NCBI RefSeq assembly: GCF_010723575.1
Contig: NZ_BLKZ01000002.1
Coordinates: forward strand, 558,001 to 622,000
Length of the DNA stretch: 64,000 nucleotides
Reading direction: 5' to 3'
DNA from: Mycobacterium bourgelatii
Lineage (GTDB): Bacteria > Actinomycetota > Actinomycetes > Mycobacteriales > Mycobacteriaceae
Part shown: piece by piece, positions 13,186-20,926 of the stretch
Layout: every line of letters starts with the position of its first letter
Numbering within the stretch: the stretch's first letter is position 1
Program-made: the position numbers and the translations under genes
Notes under the pieces: generated by a model
Told to the model about the DNA's origin: nothing
The model's database searches: none
The model's input: only the letters and a program-made list of their open reading frames with translations

Positions 13186-13216
13186 GTGACCGCTCTTGCG
13201 CCAGTTAGGCGGTCAC
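13186..13216 (-). terminator. Second inverted repeat at the whiB6 3' end
   Basis: GTGACCGC (13186-13193) and GCGGTCAC (13209-13216) are perfect complements with a 15-base loop. The right arm lies inside the last codons of whiB6. Together with the 13150-13182 hairpin it would stop transcription of whiB6. Support is the inverted repeat and its position only. Confidence 0.45.
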
Positions 13217-13483
13217 TCGCTCACGTGCTGGGTGGCCGTTGCGCTCGGCCAGAGACCGCAACTGACCGAGCGCGAAGGCACGGCCGCGGCCACTCTCAGG
13301 GATGACGACGCCGGCCCAGAGGCCCTCTGCGCCCGGCAACTCGACCGCCTCGCGAGCGCATGCCCACCGCCGCGGGCACGCCCGGCACAGCATCTTCGCC
13401 TCGGCGTCGGGCGTTTCCGTCCAACGGTCGGGGTCTTGCGTGCACACGCCCAGCGGAACCTCGAACAAAGTTGTAGCGGTCAT
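13205..13483 (-). CDS. whiB6: WhiB-family iron-sulfur regulator WhiB6
   Basis: A 92-residue WhiB protein with the four cluster ligands Cys14, Cys33, Cys36 and Cys42 (CRACPRRWAC). The GVVIP turn and basic C-terminal region bind the sigma factor and DNA. VPLGVCTQDPDRW and GLWAGVVIPESGRGRAFALG identify it as WhiB6. In M. tuberculosis WhiB6 uses a 4Fe-4S cluster to tune ESX-1 genes and redox responses. Here the ESX-1 locus is missing from its usual place beside it. I chose the ATG at 13483, preceded by GGAGG. The longer N-terminus annotated in some genomes covers this ribosome-binding site in frame. Confidence 0.95.
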   Translation of the reverse strand: MTATTLFEVPLGVCTQDPDRWTETPDAEAKMLCRACPRRWACAREAVELPGAEGLWAGVVIPESGRGRAFALGQLRSLAERNGHPARERVTA

Positions 13484-13872
13484 GTCGTTGCATCCTCCAA
13501 AAGGCGTTGCGGCTATCCGGCCGCTGCTGCGAACTGTATAGCACTAACTGTTGCAGTGCAACAGTTCTGATCCGCAGTGATCGAGCAGTGCTACGGCTTT
13601 CAGTTATGAGCCCCGAGCATACGTGGTGTTGCGTCATTTACCAGGGAATAGTCGCTGTCAATTAGCTGTGGATTGGCTCGGGAAACGCTGCAGTTTGGGC
13701 TCGACTACCGAACTGATGCGACACAACCCGTTCCGATTTCGATCGGTTCCAGGTACAGTCAACCGTAGCGTCAGTCGGGTTCACCTGAGCTTTGGGTGGA
13801 CCAGAACCCGCCGCAGCTACGGCTACAAAAACGTAGCGATGTGACAGCCACACGAAGGGTGCAACGGTTAGC
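13484..13872. other. Divergent promoter region between whiB6 and the FHA/HTH gene
   Basis: A 389-base gap between two divergent starts. It contains the perfect palindrome at 13546-13566 close to whiB6. Around 13530-13660 it is AT-richer than the coding neighbours. In M. tuberculosis this interval carries PhoP control of whiB6; I could not identify a convincing PhoP direct repeat by eye. No gene is seen. Confidence 0.6.
13546..13566. promoter_or_regulatory. Perfect palindrome upstream of whiB6
   Basis: Arms AACTGTTGCA (13546-13555) and TGCAACAGTT (13557-13566) are exact reverse complements around the single base G13556. The site is 63 bases upstream of the whiB6 start codon and over 300 bases from the divergent Rv3863-like gene. 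Length, symmetry and position fit an operator for a dimeric helix-turn-helix regulator. I cannot name the regulator. Confidence 0.65.
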
Positions 13873-14958
13873 ATGGCAGGAAGCGGAAACGAGCTGCTGC
13901 CCCCGCTGCTGGCCGGGTCCCAGACGGTCGGGCCCCAGCCGGGCGGGCCTCAGCAATCTCCGCATCGGCCGACCGCCGGTCCACACATCTCTCAGCCACA
14001 CCTGCACCCCACTTCCGCAGACGGTCAGTGGCGGCTCGCCGACAACCGGCCCAACGGTATGTTCGTCGACGGCCGTCACGAGAATTCGGTAACCGCAAGC
14101 GGCACAACGGTCCGGTTCGGCGATCCCACTGGAGGCAATGCGTTGGCGTTCGAATCCAAGGAGCCCGCGGTCGACGGCCAGTCGGGGGATCACGACAACG
14201 AGACCGATCCGGGACTAGTGCGCGCCGGGGCAGCCGCGGCGGCACGTCGTCGCGAGCTCGACATCAGCCAGCGCAGTCTGGCGGCCGACGGGATCATCAA
14301 CGCCGGCGCGCTCATCGCTTTCGAGAAGGGCCGCAGTTGGCCGCGCGAACGCACCCGAGCCAAGCTCGAGGCAGTGCTCCAATGGCCGCGCGGCACCATC
14401 GCCCGTATCCGCGAGGGCGATCGCGCCGTCCCGCAACAAGACCTTCCGACGGTCCCGCCGACGCCGACGTCCCCGCCCAAGGCCCCGGCGGCCAGCCCAT
14501 CGCCACAGCCGTCGTCCAAGGAATCCGGCCCGGTGTCGTTGATTGCGCAAGCCGTGGCCGCGGCGGTCGACACCTGCACGCTCGCCATCGCAGCGCTGCC
14601 CCAGCCTCGAGATCCTGCCTTCACCGAACGGGCCGCGCCGATCCTCGCGGACTTGCGCCAGCTCGAGACGATCGCCGTCCAAGCGACCCGTATCAGCCGG
14701 ATCACCCCGGAGCTGATCAAAGCCCTCGGCTCGGTGCGCCGTCTGCGCGACAAATTGATGACACTCGGAGCCACTGCCCCGGATGCGCCGTTGGCCCAGC
14801 GTTTATACGCCGCCCGCCGGCGCGCGAATCTTTCCACTCTCGAAACTGCCCAAGCGGCCGGGGTGAGTGAGGACACCATCATCCGCGCCGAGGCCGAGGA
14901 GGCTTTGTCGGCCAGCGATATCGAGGCGATCGAAACGCTGATTCGTCAGATCAACTAG
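13873..14958 (+). CDS. FHA-like/HTH protein next to the ESX-1 locus (Rv3863-like)
   Basis: A 361-residue protein. Residues about 40-95 resemble the second half of a forkhead-associated domain (WRLADNRPNGMFVDG, then TVRFGD), but with PNG in place of the canonical S/T-N-G and without the early strands. Two XRE-like helix-turn-helix segments follow: ARRRELDISQRSLAADG near residue 120 and ARRRANLSTLETAQAAGVSE near 315. A Pro/Ser-rich linker lies between them near residues 190-220. It matches Rv3863 in position and composition. A DNA-binding or phosphopeptide-binding regulator is possible. The ATG at 13873 lacks a strong ribosome-binding site. Confidence 0.8.
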   Translation: MAGSGNELLPPLLAGSQTVGPQPGGPQQSPHRPTAGPHISQPHLHPTSADGQWRLADNRPNGMFVDGRHENSVTASGTTVRFGDPTGGNALAFESKEPAVDGQSGDHDNETDPGLVRAGAAAAARRRELDISQRSLAADGIINAGALIAFEKGRSWPRERTRAKLEAVLQWPRGTIARIREGDRAVPQQDLPTVPPTPTSPPKAPAASPSPQPSSKESGPVSLIAQAVAAAVDTCTLAIAALPQPRDPAFTERAAPILADLRQLETIAVQATRISRITPELIKALGSVRRLRDKLMTLGATAPDAPLAQRLYAARRRANLSTLETAQAAGVSEDTIIRAEAEEALSASDIEAIETLIRQIN

Positions 14959-15360
14959 GAGGCTCCGGGCAACCGCCAAAGCGGTGTGCTGGGGTCAAGC
15001 GGTCCGCGGAACGGCGGCGCCACGCTGGGCCTTCTGCTATCCGCACAACGGTCTTGCCGCGCGCGAAAAGTATTGCGCCCCTGCAAAATTCGTGAAGTTA
15101 CCGCTATCATGCCGCTGTCCGGCTCAATGTGCGGGCCAAAGGTGCACACCCCCGAGCATCATCACCCGTTCGGGCTGACAACCCATAACGTCAAGAGCTG
15201 CAGTTCGGGGAACCGCCGGCAGGTGTCACCCAGTTTCTGGGCGCCGACCTCTCGCTCATCACCTATTTGAGTAGCCGACTACTGCATCTCGCGTCCTCGC
15301 CTGGGTTGACGCTCAGGGTGTGAGGTCTCTGCTTGGCCCAATTAAGTAGGTGGATAAGCA
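14959..15360. other. Intergenic region before the PE_PGRS-propeller gene
   Basis: A 402-base gap at the point where ESX-1 (espE onward) would begin in M. tuberculosis. I see no open frame resembling an ESX-1 gene and no terminal inverted repeats of an insertion sequence. It should contain the promoter of the PE_PGRS gene, whose ribosome-binding site is AGGTGG seven bases before the ATG. Confidence 0.5.
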
Positions 15361-17535
15361 ATGTCGTATCTCATCGCGGCTCCGGAGATCATGGCAGCGG
15401 CGGCAACAGAGTTTGCTCGCATTCATTCGGCAATGGAGGTGGCCTACCGGTCGGCTGCCCCCTCGGTTCTGGCGATGGCCCCTGCGTCCGCCGACGAGGT
15501 GTCGGTGGCGATCGCGCAGCTGTTCTCGCAGCAGGCCCACGACTATCAGGCGGCCGCCGTGCGGGCAGCGGCATTTCACGAGCAATTCCTGCAAACCCTG
15601 GCAACCAGCGCCAGTTCCTATGCCTCCGCGGAGGCGTTCGGCGTGGAGCAGTTGGTGCTTGGGGTGATTAACGCCCCCACGCAGTTGCTGTGGGGGCGTT
15701 CGCTTATCGGCGATGGAACCAACGGGACGCCGGGCACCGGGCAGGCCGGCGGGCCGGGCGGTTTGTTGTGGGGCAATGGCGGCAACGGCGGGTCTGGGGC
15801 GCCGGACGGGGTTGGTGGTAGAGGCGGGGACGCGGGATTGTTCGGCAACGGTGGTGCCGGTGGGGCCGGAGCGCCGGGTCAAGCCGGTGGTTGGGGCGGG
15901 CACGCGCAATTGTTCGGTAACGGCGGCAGGGGTGGAGCCGGCGGCGCTGGCCTCCCGGGGGCGGCCGGTGCGCCTGGTGAGCCGGGTGGGTTCGGTGGCC
16001 TCGGCGGTATGGGTGGCGGCGGCGGTGCTGGCGGGTTGCTGTGGGGCTACGGCGGGGCCGGTGGGGTGGGCGGACCGGGTGGTGTCGGCGGTACGGGCGG
16101 AGCCGGCGTAACAGGTGCGCCGGGGGTGTCTGGGGTCAACGGCGGCATGGGCGGCACCGGTGGCACCGGCGCACCGGGCGGCATGGGTGGTAACGGTGGC
16201 GGTGCGGGGATGCCAGGACAGACTCGGGCGTGGTGGACGTTGTTCGGCGGGGATGTAGCCAGCGGTGCGGCCGGGGCCGGCGGGCAAGGCGGCGAGGGCG
16301 GGGTCGGCGGCGACGGCGGTCCTAGCGCGGTGGGTCAGGGTGGTCATGGGGGACTGGGTGGACCGGGTGGTGAGGGCGGGGCCGGAGGCTACGGGTGGAC
16401 CACGGCCCTCGATGTCACCGGCGGGCGGCCCGACAATGTCGCCGGCGGACAGGGTGGAATAGGTGGTGCCGGCGGTCAGGGTGGGGACGGCGGCGTCGGG
16501 TTTACTGCGAACCCGGGGGGCAGCGGCGCGGCCGGTGTCACCGGTGCGGCGGGCACGGGCCCGACCGGGCCCCTCGGCGGTCTGGGAGGTGCGGGTGGGG
16601 GCGGCGGCAATGGCGCCATCGGTAGCGGTGGCGTCACCGCAGTCATACCCGCCGGCGATCTCCCATTCCAGGTGGCGGTCAGCGCGGATACCGGCGCGGT
16701 CTACGTCACCAGCAACTCCTCTACCGGCGCGGTAACGGTGATCGATCCCGCCACTAACACCGTCACCGCCACCATTCCCGTCGGCTCCGTGCTGGACGGG
16801 GTGGCGGTCAGCCCCTCTGGGCCGAACGCTGGAACCGTTTACGTCGCTAGCCAATTCACCGATACGGTTGCGGTGATCGACCCCACCACCAACACCGTCA
16901 CCGCCACGATCCCAGTTGGTGTCGCCCCCTTCGGTTTGGCGAGCAGCCCCACCGGCCCCGCCCCCGGCACCGTCTATGTCACCAACTATTCCAGCGACTC
17001 CGTGTCGGTGATCAACCCCACCACCAACACCGTCATCGCCACCGTCCCTGTCGGTGAAGCCCCGTACGGGGTGGCGGTCAGCCCCACCGGCCCCGCCGCC
17101 GGCAGCGTCTATGTCACCAACCAAATCGGCAACACGGTGTCCGTCATCGATCCTGCGACCAATACCGTCACCGCCACCATCGCCGTCGGCAACTTCCCGT
17201 CGGGATTGGCCATCAGGCCCGACACCGGCGCCATCTATGTGGCCAACCAATTCGGCAATACGGTGTCGGTGATCGACCCCGCCACCAACACTGTCACCGC
17301 CACTATCCCCGTCGGCAACTTCCCGACCGGGGTGGCCATCAGCCCCACCGCCATCTTCGTCACCAACACATTCAGCGGCACAATGTCGGTGATCGACCCG
17401 ACCACCAACATGGTCACGGCCACCATCCCCGTCGGCAGCTTCCCATCCGGGGTGGCGGTCAGCCCCACCGGATCTGGCTTCGGCACCATCTACGTCACGA
17501 ACGGAAGCACCAACAACGTGTCAGTGATCACCTAA
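15361..17535 (+). CDS. PE_PGRS protein with C-terminal seven-bladed YVTN propeller
   Basis: A 724-residue protein in three parts. Residues 1 to about 95 are a PE domain with Pro8-Glu9 and the type VII secretion signal YASAE. Residues about 120-420 are GGxGG-rich PGRS. Residues about 425-724 are a YVTN beta-propeller with seven YVT-like strands and six VIDPxTNTVTATIPVG linkers; the opening TAVIPAG strand would close the last blade. PE_PGRS proteins are exported by ESX-5 and YVTN propellers bind ligands or proteins at cell surfaces, so an exported binding protein is likely. It stands where ESX-1 is expected and converges on eccA2 with only eight bases between stops. Confidence 0.93.
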   Translation: MSYLIAAPEIMAAAATEFARIHSAMEVAYRSAAPSVLAMAPASADEVSVAIAQLFSQQAHDYQAAAVRAAAFHEQFLQTLATSASSYASAEAFGVEQLVLGVINAPTQLLWGRSLIGDGTNGTPGTGQAGGPGGLLWGNGGNGGSGAPDGVGGRGGDAGLFGNGGAGGAGAPGQAGGWGGHAQLFGNGGRGGAGGAGLPGAAGAPGEPGGFGGLGGMGGGGGAGGLLWGYGGAGGVGGPGGVGGTGGAGVTGAPGVSGVNGGMGGTGGTGAPGGMGGNGGGAGMPGQTRAWWTLFGGDVASGAAGAGGQGGEGGVGGDGGPSAVGQGGHGGLGGPGGEGGAGGYGWTTALDVTGGRPDNVAGGQGGIGGAGGQGGDGGVGFTANPGGSGAAGVTGAAGTGPTGPLGGLGGAGGGGGNGAIGSGGVTAVIPAGDLPFQVAVSADTGAVYVTSNSSTGAVTVIDPATNTVTATIPVGSVLDGVAVSPSGPNAGTVYVASQFTDTVAVIDPTTNTVTATIPVGVAPFGLASSPTGPAPGTVYVTNYSSDSVSVINPTTNTVIATVPVGEAPYGVAVSPTGPAAGSVYVTNQIGNTVSVIDPATNTVTATIAVGNFPSGLAIRPDTGAIYVANQFGNTVSVIDPATNTVTATIPVGNFPTGVAISPTAIFVTNTFSGTMSVIDPTTNMVTATIPVGSFPSGVAVSPTGSGFGTIYVTNGSTNNVSVIT

Positions 17536-17543
17536 CCTAACGT

Positions 17544-19388
17544 TCAAAGCTGCACCGGCACATGCTTTTCCGCGCACGCGTCGGCGACGGCGGCAATCAC
17601 GTCCTCGGCGCGTACCTGTTGCAGATCATCGACTGTCACCGAGCCCTTCGCGCTGCGGTGCTGGGCGGCCACCCGCGAGTCCCGTAGCCGCTCTGCCCGC
17701 TCGACGACGTTGCGGGCGAAGCGCCCGTTCTGCATGACGTCGATGCCGTGCGTGCCGTCCGCCGCGGTGTACGCACGCAGCGCCGTACACGCCTCGTTCA
17801 GCGCCTCGGCGGCCGCCGGCTCTACGGTGGTGGCGCGCGGCCGGCCGTACCGTACCGCGATTTCCACCAACTCGTTGGGTGTGTAGGACTCGAACCGCAG
17901 CTTGCGGTTGAAGCGGCCCGCCAAACCTGGGTTGACGGTGAGGAATTCGTCGATCTCTTTCTCATACCCCGCGCCGATGAAGCAGAAGTCGAACCGGTGC
18001 ACCTCCAAGGCAACGAGCAGTTGGTTGACCGCCTCCATGCCGATCATGTCCGGGCGACCATCCTGGTGACGTTCGACCAGTGAATAAAACTCGTCCATGA
18101 ACAGGATCCGGCCCAGCGATCGATCGATCAGTTCGTTGGTCTTGGGGCCCGATGCCCCGATGTGTTCGCCGCAGAAGTCGGCTCGCTTGACCTCGATGAT
18201 CTCGGGATGGCGGACGATTCCGAGTCCGGCGTAGATCTTGCCCAAGGCCTCGGCGGTGGTCGTCTTTCCGGTGCCGGGCGGGCCCACCAACAGCATGTGG
18301 TTGGTCTGATTGGTCACCGGCAGGCCCGCCGCCAGGCGTAGCGCCCGCACCTCGATCTGGTCCTCGAGTTCGGCGACGGCGCGCTTGACCTCGGCCAAGC
18401 CCACCTGGTTGTCCAGCAGCGCACGACCTTCCCGCAGGAGTTCGTTACGCCGCTCTTCGCGTTCGGCTTCGCTTCGCTGCTGCGCCGAGCGCTGCGTGCT
18501 CACGTCCCACTTGTCGGTCCGGCTACGGATGGCTTCCTCGTCGGTGACCACCAGCTGCAGTCCGGGATCGGCCAGCGCCCGTTTGGCGGATTCGACGAGC
18601 GCCCCGTTGATCGTCGCCTTGGACAACCAGACCTGCGCCGCTTGCTCCTCACCGAGTTGGCGGTGCGCCATCCCGCGGATGTAGGCGAGGTCGGCCGCGA
18701 TCAGCGGGAACTCGTTGGAATCGATGGCAGTGATGGCGGACTCGTTGCGTTGGCGATCCGATGGCGCGCGGCCGGAACGCACCTCGACCCGGTTGGTCCA
18801 GTCGAGTGCGACGCGCGCCTGGCCAAGGTGAGCCGCCGCGTGCGCCGCCAACGCACAGGTCGCCGCCGTCACCGCCGACATGATGATGGCCCGTGGCGGC
18901 AGGGTCGCGGCGGCAACCGCAACAACGTCCGACCAGCGTTGCGCCGCGTACATCAAGTAGACCTCGATGTACTGCTTCCACTGGTGATTCTCCCAAGTAT
19001 CGAGCAAGGCTGAATCCGCCAACAGCGCTTCGGCTTTCGCGTATTGCCGATCATCGACGAGTGCACTCGCCAGCGCCAGCCCGGCATGTGAGGCCTCCGT
19101 CACCGAGATCGACAGGTACGGGCCCGCTTTGATCGGCGCGGACAACCGCACACCGAGTCGATTGGTCTCGCGGTGCAGCCGGCTTCCGTACGCGTAAAGC
19201 TGCTGCAACGTTGTCAGCGCGTCGTCCCCGGTGCCGACTCGGCCCAGCCACGCGTCGGCCATCGACGGGTCGATGTCGGTAGCATCACGAAAGCGTGCGC
19301 GGGCCGCCCCGGGATCGTTGTCTAGCAACGCCATCGCCTGGTCGAAGCACTTACGCGCGGCGGCCGTGGTGGTGCTGCTCGTCCTCAT
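17544..19388 (-). CDS. eccA2: ESX-2 AAA+ chaperone EccA2
   Basis: A 614-residue cytosolic AAA+ ATPase of type VII secretion. Residues 1 to about 280 are the TPR-like N-terminal domain. The CbxX/CfqX AAA+ domain follows, with Walker A GPPGTGKT at 369-376, Walker B RILFMDEFYSL near 427 and an arginine-rich GLAGRFNRKL sensor segment. EccA proteins handle PE/PPE and Esp substrates before export. It is the last gene of the minus-strand operon and overlaps eccE2 by four bases. Length is close to the roughly 619 residues of Rv3884c and all motifs look intact. Confidence 0.95.
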   Translation of the reverse strand: MRTSSTTTAAARKCFDQAMALLDNDPGAARARFRDATDIDPSMADAWLGRVGTGDDALTTLQQLYAYGSRLHRETNRLGVRLSAPIKAGPYLSISVTEASHAGLALASALVDDRQYAKAEALLADSALLDTWENHQWKQYIEVYLMYAAQRWSDVVAVAAATLPPRAIIMSAVTAATCALAAHAAAHLGQARVALDWTNRVEVRSGRAPSDRQRNESAITAIDSNEFPLIAADLAYIRGMAHRQLGEEQAAQVWLSKATINGALVESAKRALADPGLQLVVTDEEAIRSRTDKWDVSTQRSAQQRSEAEREERRNELLREGRALLDNQVGLAEVKRAVAELEDQIEVRALRLAAGLPVTNQTNHMLLVGPPGTGKTTTAEALGKIYAGLGIVRHPEIIEVKRADFCGEHIGASGPKTNELIDRSLGRILFMDEFYSLVERHQDGRPDMIGMEAVNQLLVALEVHRFDFCFIGAGYEKEIDEFLTVNPGLAGRFNRKLRFESYTPNELVEIAVRYGRPRATTVEPAAAEALNEACTALRAYTAADGTHGIDVMQNGRFARNVVERAERLRDSRVAAQHRSAKGSVTVDDLQQVRAEDVIAAVADACAEKHVPVQL

Positions 19389-20926
19389 TGGTAGATGTCC
19401 ACGGGCTCGCGCTCCAAGCTTGGCGACATGCTCGGGTCAGCAGAGACATAGCGGTTTTCGGCCCGAAAGAACTCAACCTCGACCGTGTGCCGTCGACCGG
19501 CGGCACGTACGTCCAGCGTTGCCGGATCAGTCTGGGCAATAAGCACATCGGCCATTCCTCGATACGGAACATCGGGGTTCCCCACGGAGATCAAGGTATT
19601 CGGGCGGGGCGAGGGTGTGACGGTGCCGTCCACCACGCTGACGGTGGTCCCGGCCGCCGGCTTGCTCCGATCGCTGACCACCACATCGGGCATGCGAACG
19701 CCGCTCCATCGCTGTGGGTTTCGCGTGTGAACGGTGATCCGTTCGCCGGCCCCGGCCAACCGGACCACGATGCGCTGGGCCACGGCGTCCTCCGCGGCGA
19801 TGTGTACGCGGCTGAAATCCCCCGGGTCGTCTAGCGGCAGCATCAGCCGGTTACCGCCTTCGACCTTGCCGAGCAGCACGCCCGACGGGCCGATGGGGAT
19901 GACGAGTGGACCCGTGAGCAAACCCCGACGGACGCCGCGCAACGCCGGCATCGGTCCGCACATGTTGGCCGCGATCGCCTGCGCCTGCTCGCCAGGCAGC
20001 GTCCGCATCAGCAAACTCGGGGGCGCCGTGGGCGGCTGAGCGCTGCGCACCGTCACGCTGGCGGTGACGGAGCCGTCTGCGAAAAGGCTTACGTTGTGCG
20101 TGATCCCGTCGGTTCGAAGTGACCAAGCCTGGGCCAACTTCTCCGTGGTGATGACGTCCGGTCGATACCAATATGTCGTCAGCCAACCGCCGTCGCCACG
20201 CACCGAGCGCCATCGGCGGTTCATGACCTGCAACGCGGAGCGCCCCAATCTGCGTTCCAGCTCGAGGATGTCGGTGGCTGTGGCCACCCTCGCCCGCAAG
20301 CCGCGCTGACGCATGGCGGCGCTGATCCGTTGTGCCGCCGCCACGGTGGCGGTGGCCACCGAACTACGCCACCGCAGCGCCTCGGCGTTGTCCGCCGCTT
20401 TGACGCGGATGATGAGCCACGTTTCGCGCCGTCCGGCGTAGGGCGGTGTGCCGATCAATGTGTCGTACACCCGTGGGTAGTCCCCGGTGCTACGCCGGCG
20501 AGATCCCGTCCCGACGACACTCAGTGAGTCCAGCCGCAATCCGAGGCTTTGCCTTAACAGCTCTCGTAATTCGGTGATGTCGACGGCATTCTCGGTACGT
20601 GCGCCGGCAGAGCCGGTGAACACCGTTGGTGTATGGGCCTTCCCGAGTAGTTGCACTGCGGCCACCGCAACGCCGTCCTGGAATCGGACGCCGCCTCCGG
20701 CGCGGTCGTTGGCCACGGTCAGCGGCTCGGACCAATCGATGGGTTGCTTGTGCTGCCACGCCAAGAGCAGCCACGACCACGCCGGCTGTCCGCGCCACGG
20801 GATCACCCCTACCGCGAGCCCGATAGCCGAACCCGTTGCGGCACCGAGGTAGCCGCCGACCGACCATCCGAGTATGAGGGCTACGAAAGTGCTGGCTACG
20901 ACCGCCAGCCTGGTCGGGGCGGTCAT
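19385..20926 (-). CDS. eccE2: ESX-2 membrane component EccE2
   Basis: A 513-residue protein with two N-terminal membrane helices (about residues 8-45, including VVASTFVALILGWSVGGYLG) and a large soluble domain. This is the EccE layout; EccE sits at the periphery of the ESX membrane complex. It overlaps mycP2 upstream and eccA2 downstream by four bases each. It is slightly shorter than the roughly 537 residues of Rv3885c but shows no frameshift. EccE is needed by ESX-1, -2, -3 and -5 type systems. Assignment to ESX-2 rests on the gene order. Confidence 0.9.
   Translation of the reverse strand: MTAPTRLAVVASTFVALILGWSVGGYLGAATGSAIGLAVGVIPWRGQPAWSWLLLAWQHKQPIDWSEPLTVANDRAGGGVRFQDGVAVAAVQLLGKAHTPTVFTGSAGARTENAVDITELRELLRQSLGLRLDSLSVVGTGSRRRSTGDYPRVYDTLIGTPPYAGRRETWLIIRVKAADNAEALRWRSSVATATVAAAQRISAAMRQRGLRARVATATDILELERRLGRSALQVMNRRWRSVRGDGGWLTTYWYRPDVITTEKLAQAWSLRTDGITHNVSLFADGSVTASVTVRSAQPPTAPPSLLMRTLPGEQAQAIAANMCGPMPALRGVRRGLLTGPLVIPIGPSGVLLGKVEGGNRLMLPLDDPGDFSRVHIAAEDAVAQRIVVRLAGAGERITVHTRNPQRWSGVRMPDVVVSDRSKPAAGTTVSVVDGTVTPSPRPNTLISVGNPDVPYRGMADVLIAQTDPATLDVRAAGRRHTVEVEFFRAENRYVSADPSMSPSLEREPVDIYQ

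Noticed and set aside
13484..13637. Longer WhiB6 N-terminus
   Set aside because: The homologous extension annotated in other species covers the GGAGG ribosome-binding site of the ATG at 13483, and here it is in another frame.
14959..15360. Insertion sequence at the ESX-1 scar
   Set aside because: I found no transposase frame, terminal inverted repeats or target duplication around the PE_PGRS gene.
15720..16640. Repetitive GGC/GGT DNA considered as a CRISPR array or VNTR
   Set aside because: Units are irregular, continuous and in frame with Gly-Gly-X codons, and there are no unique spacers. It is PGRS coding sequence.
15313..17250. 645-codon minus-strand frame opposite the PE_PGRS gene
   Set aside because: It is the mirror image of the PGRS and YVTN repeats (Gly/Asp/His repeats). 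The plus-strand protein has clear domains and the minus one has none.
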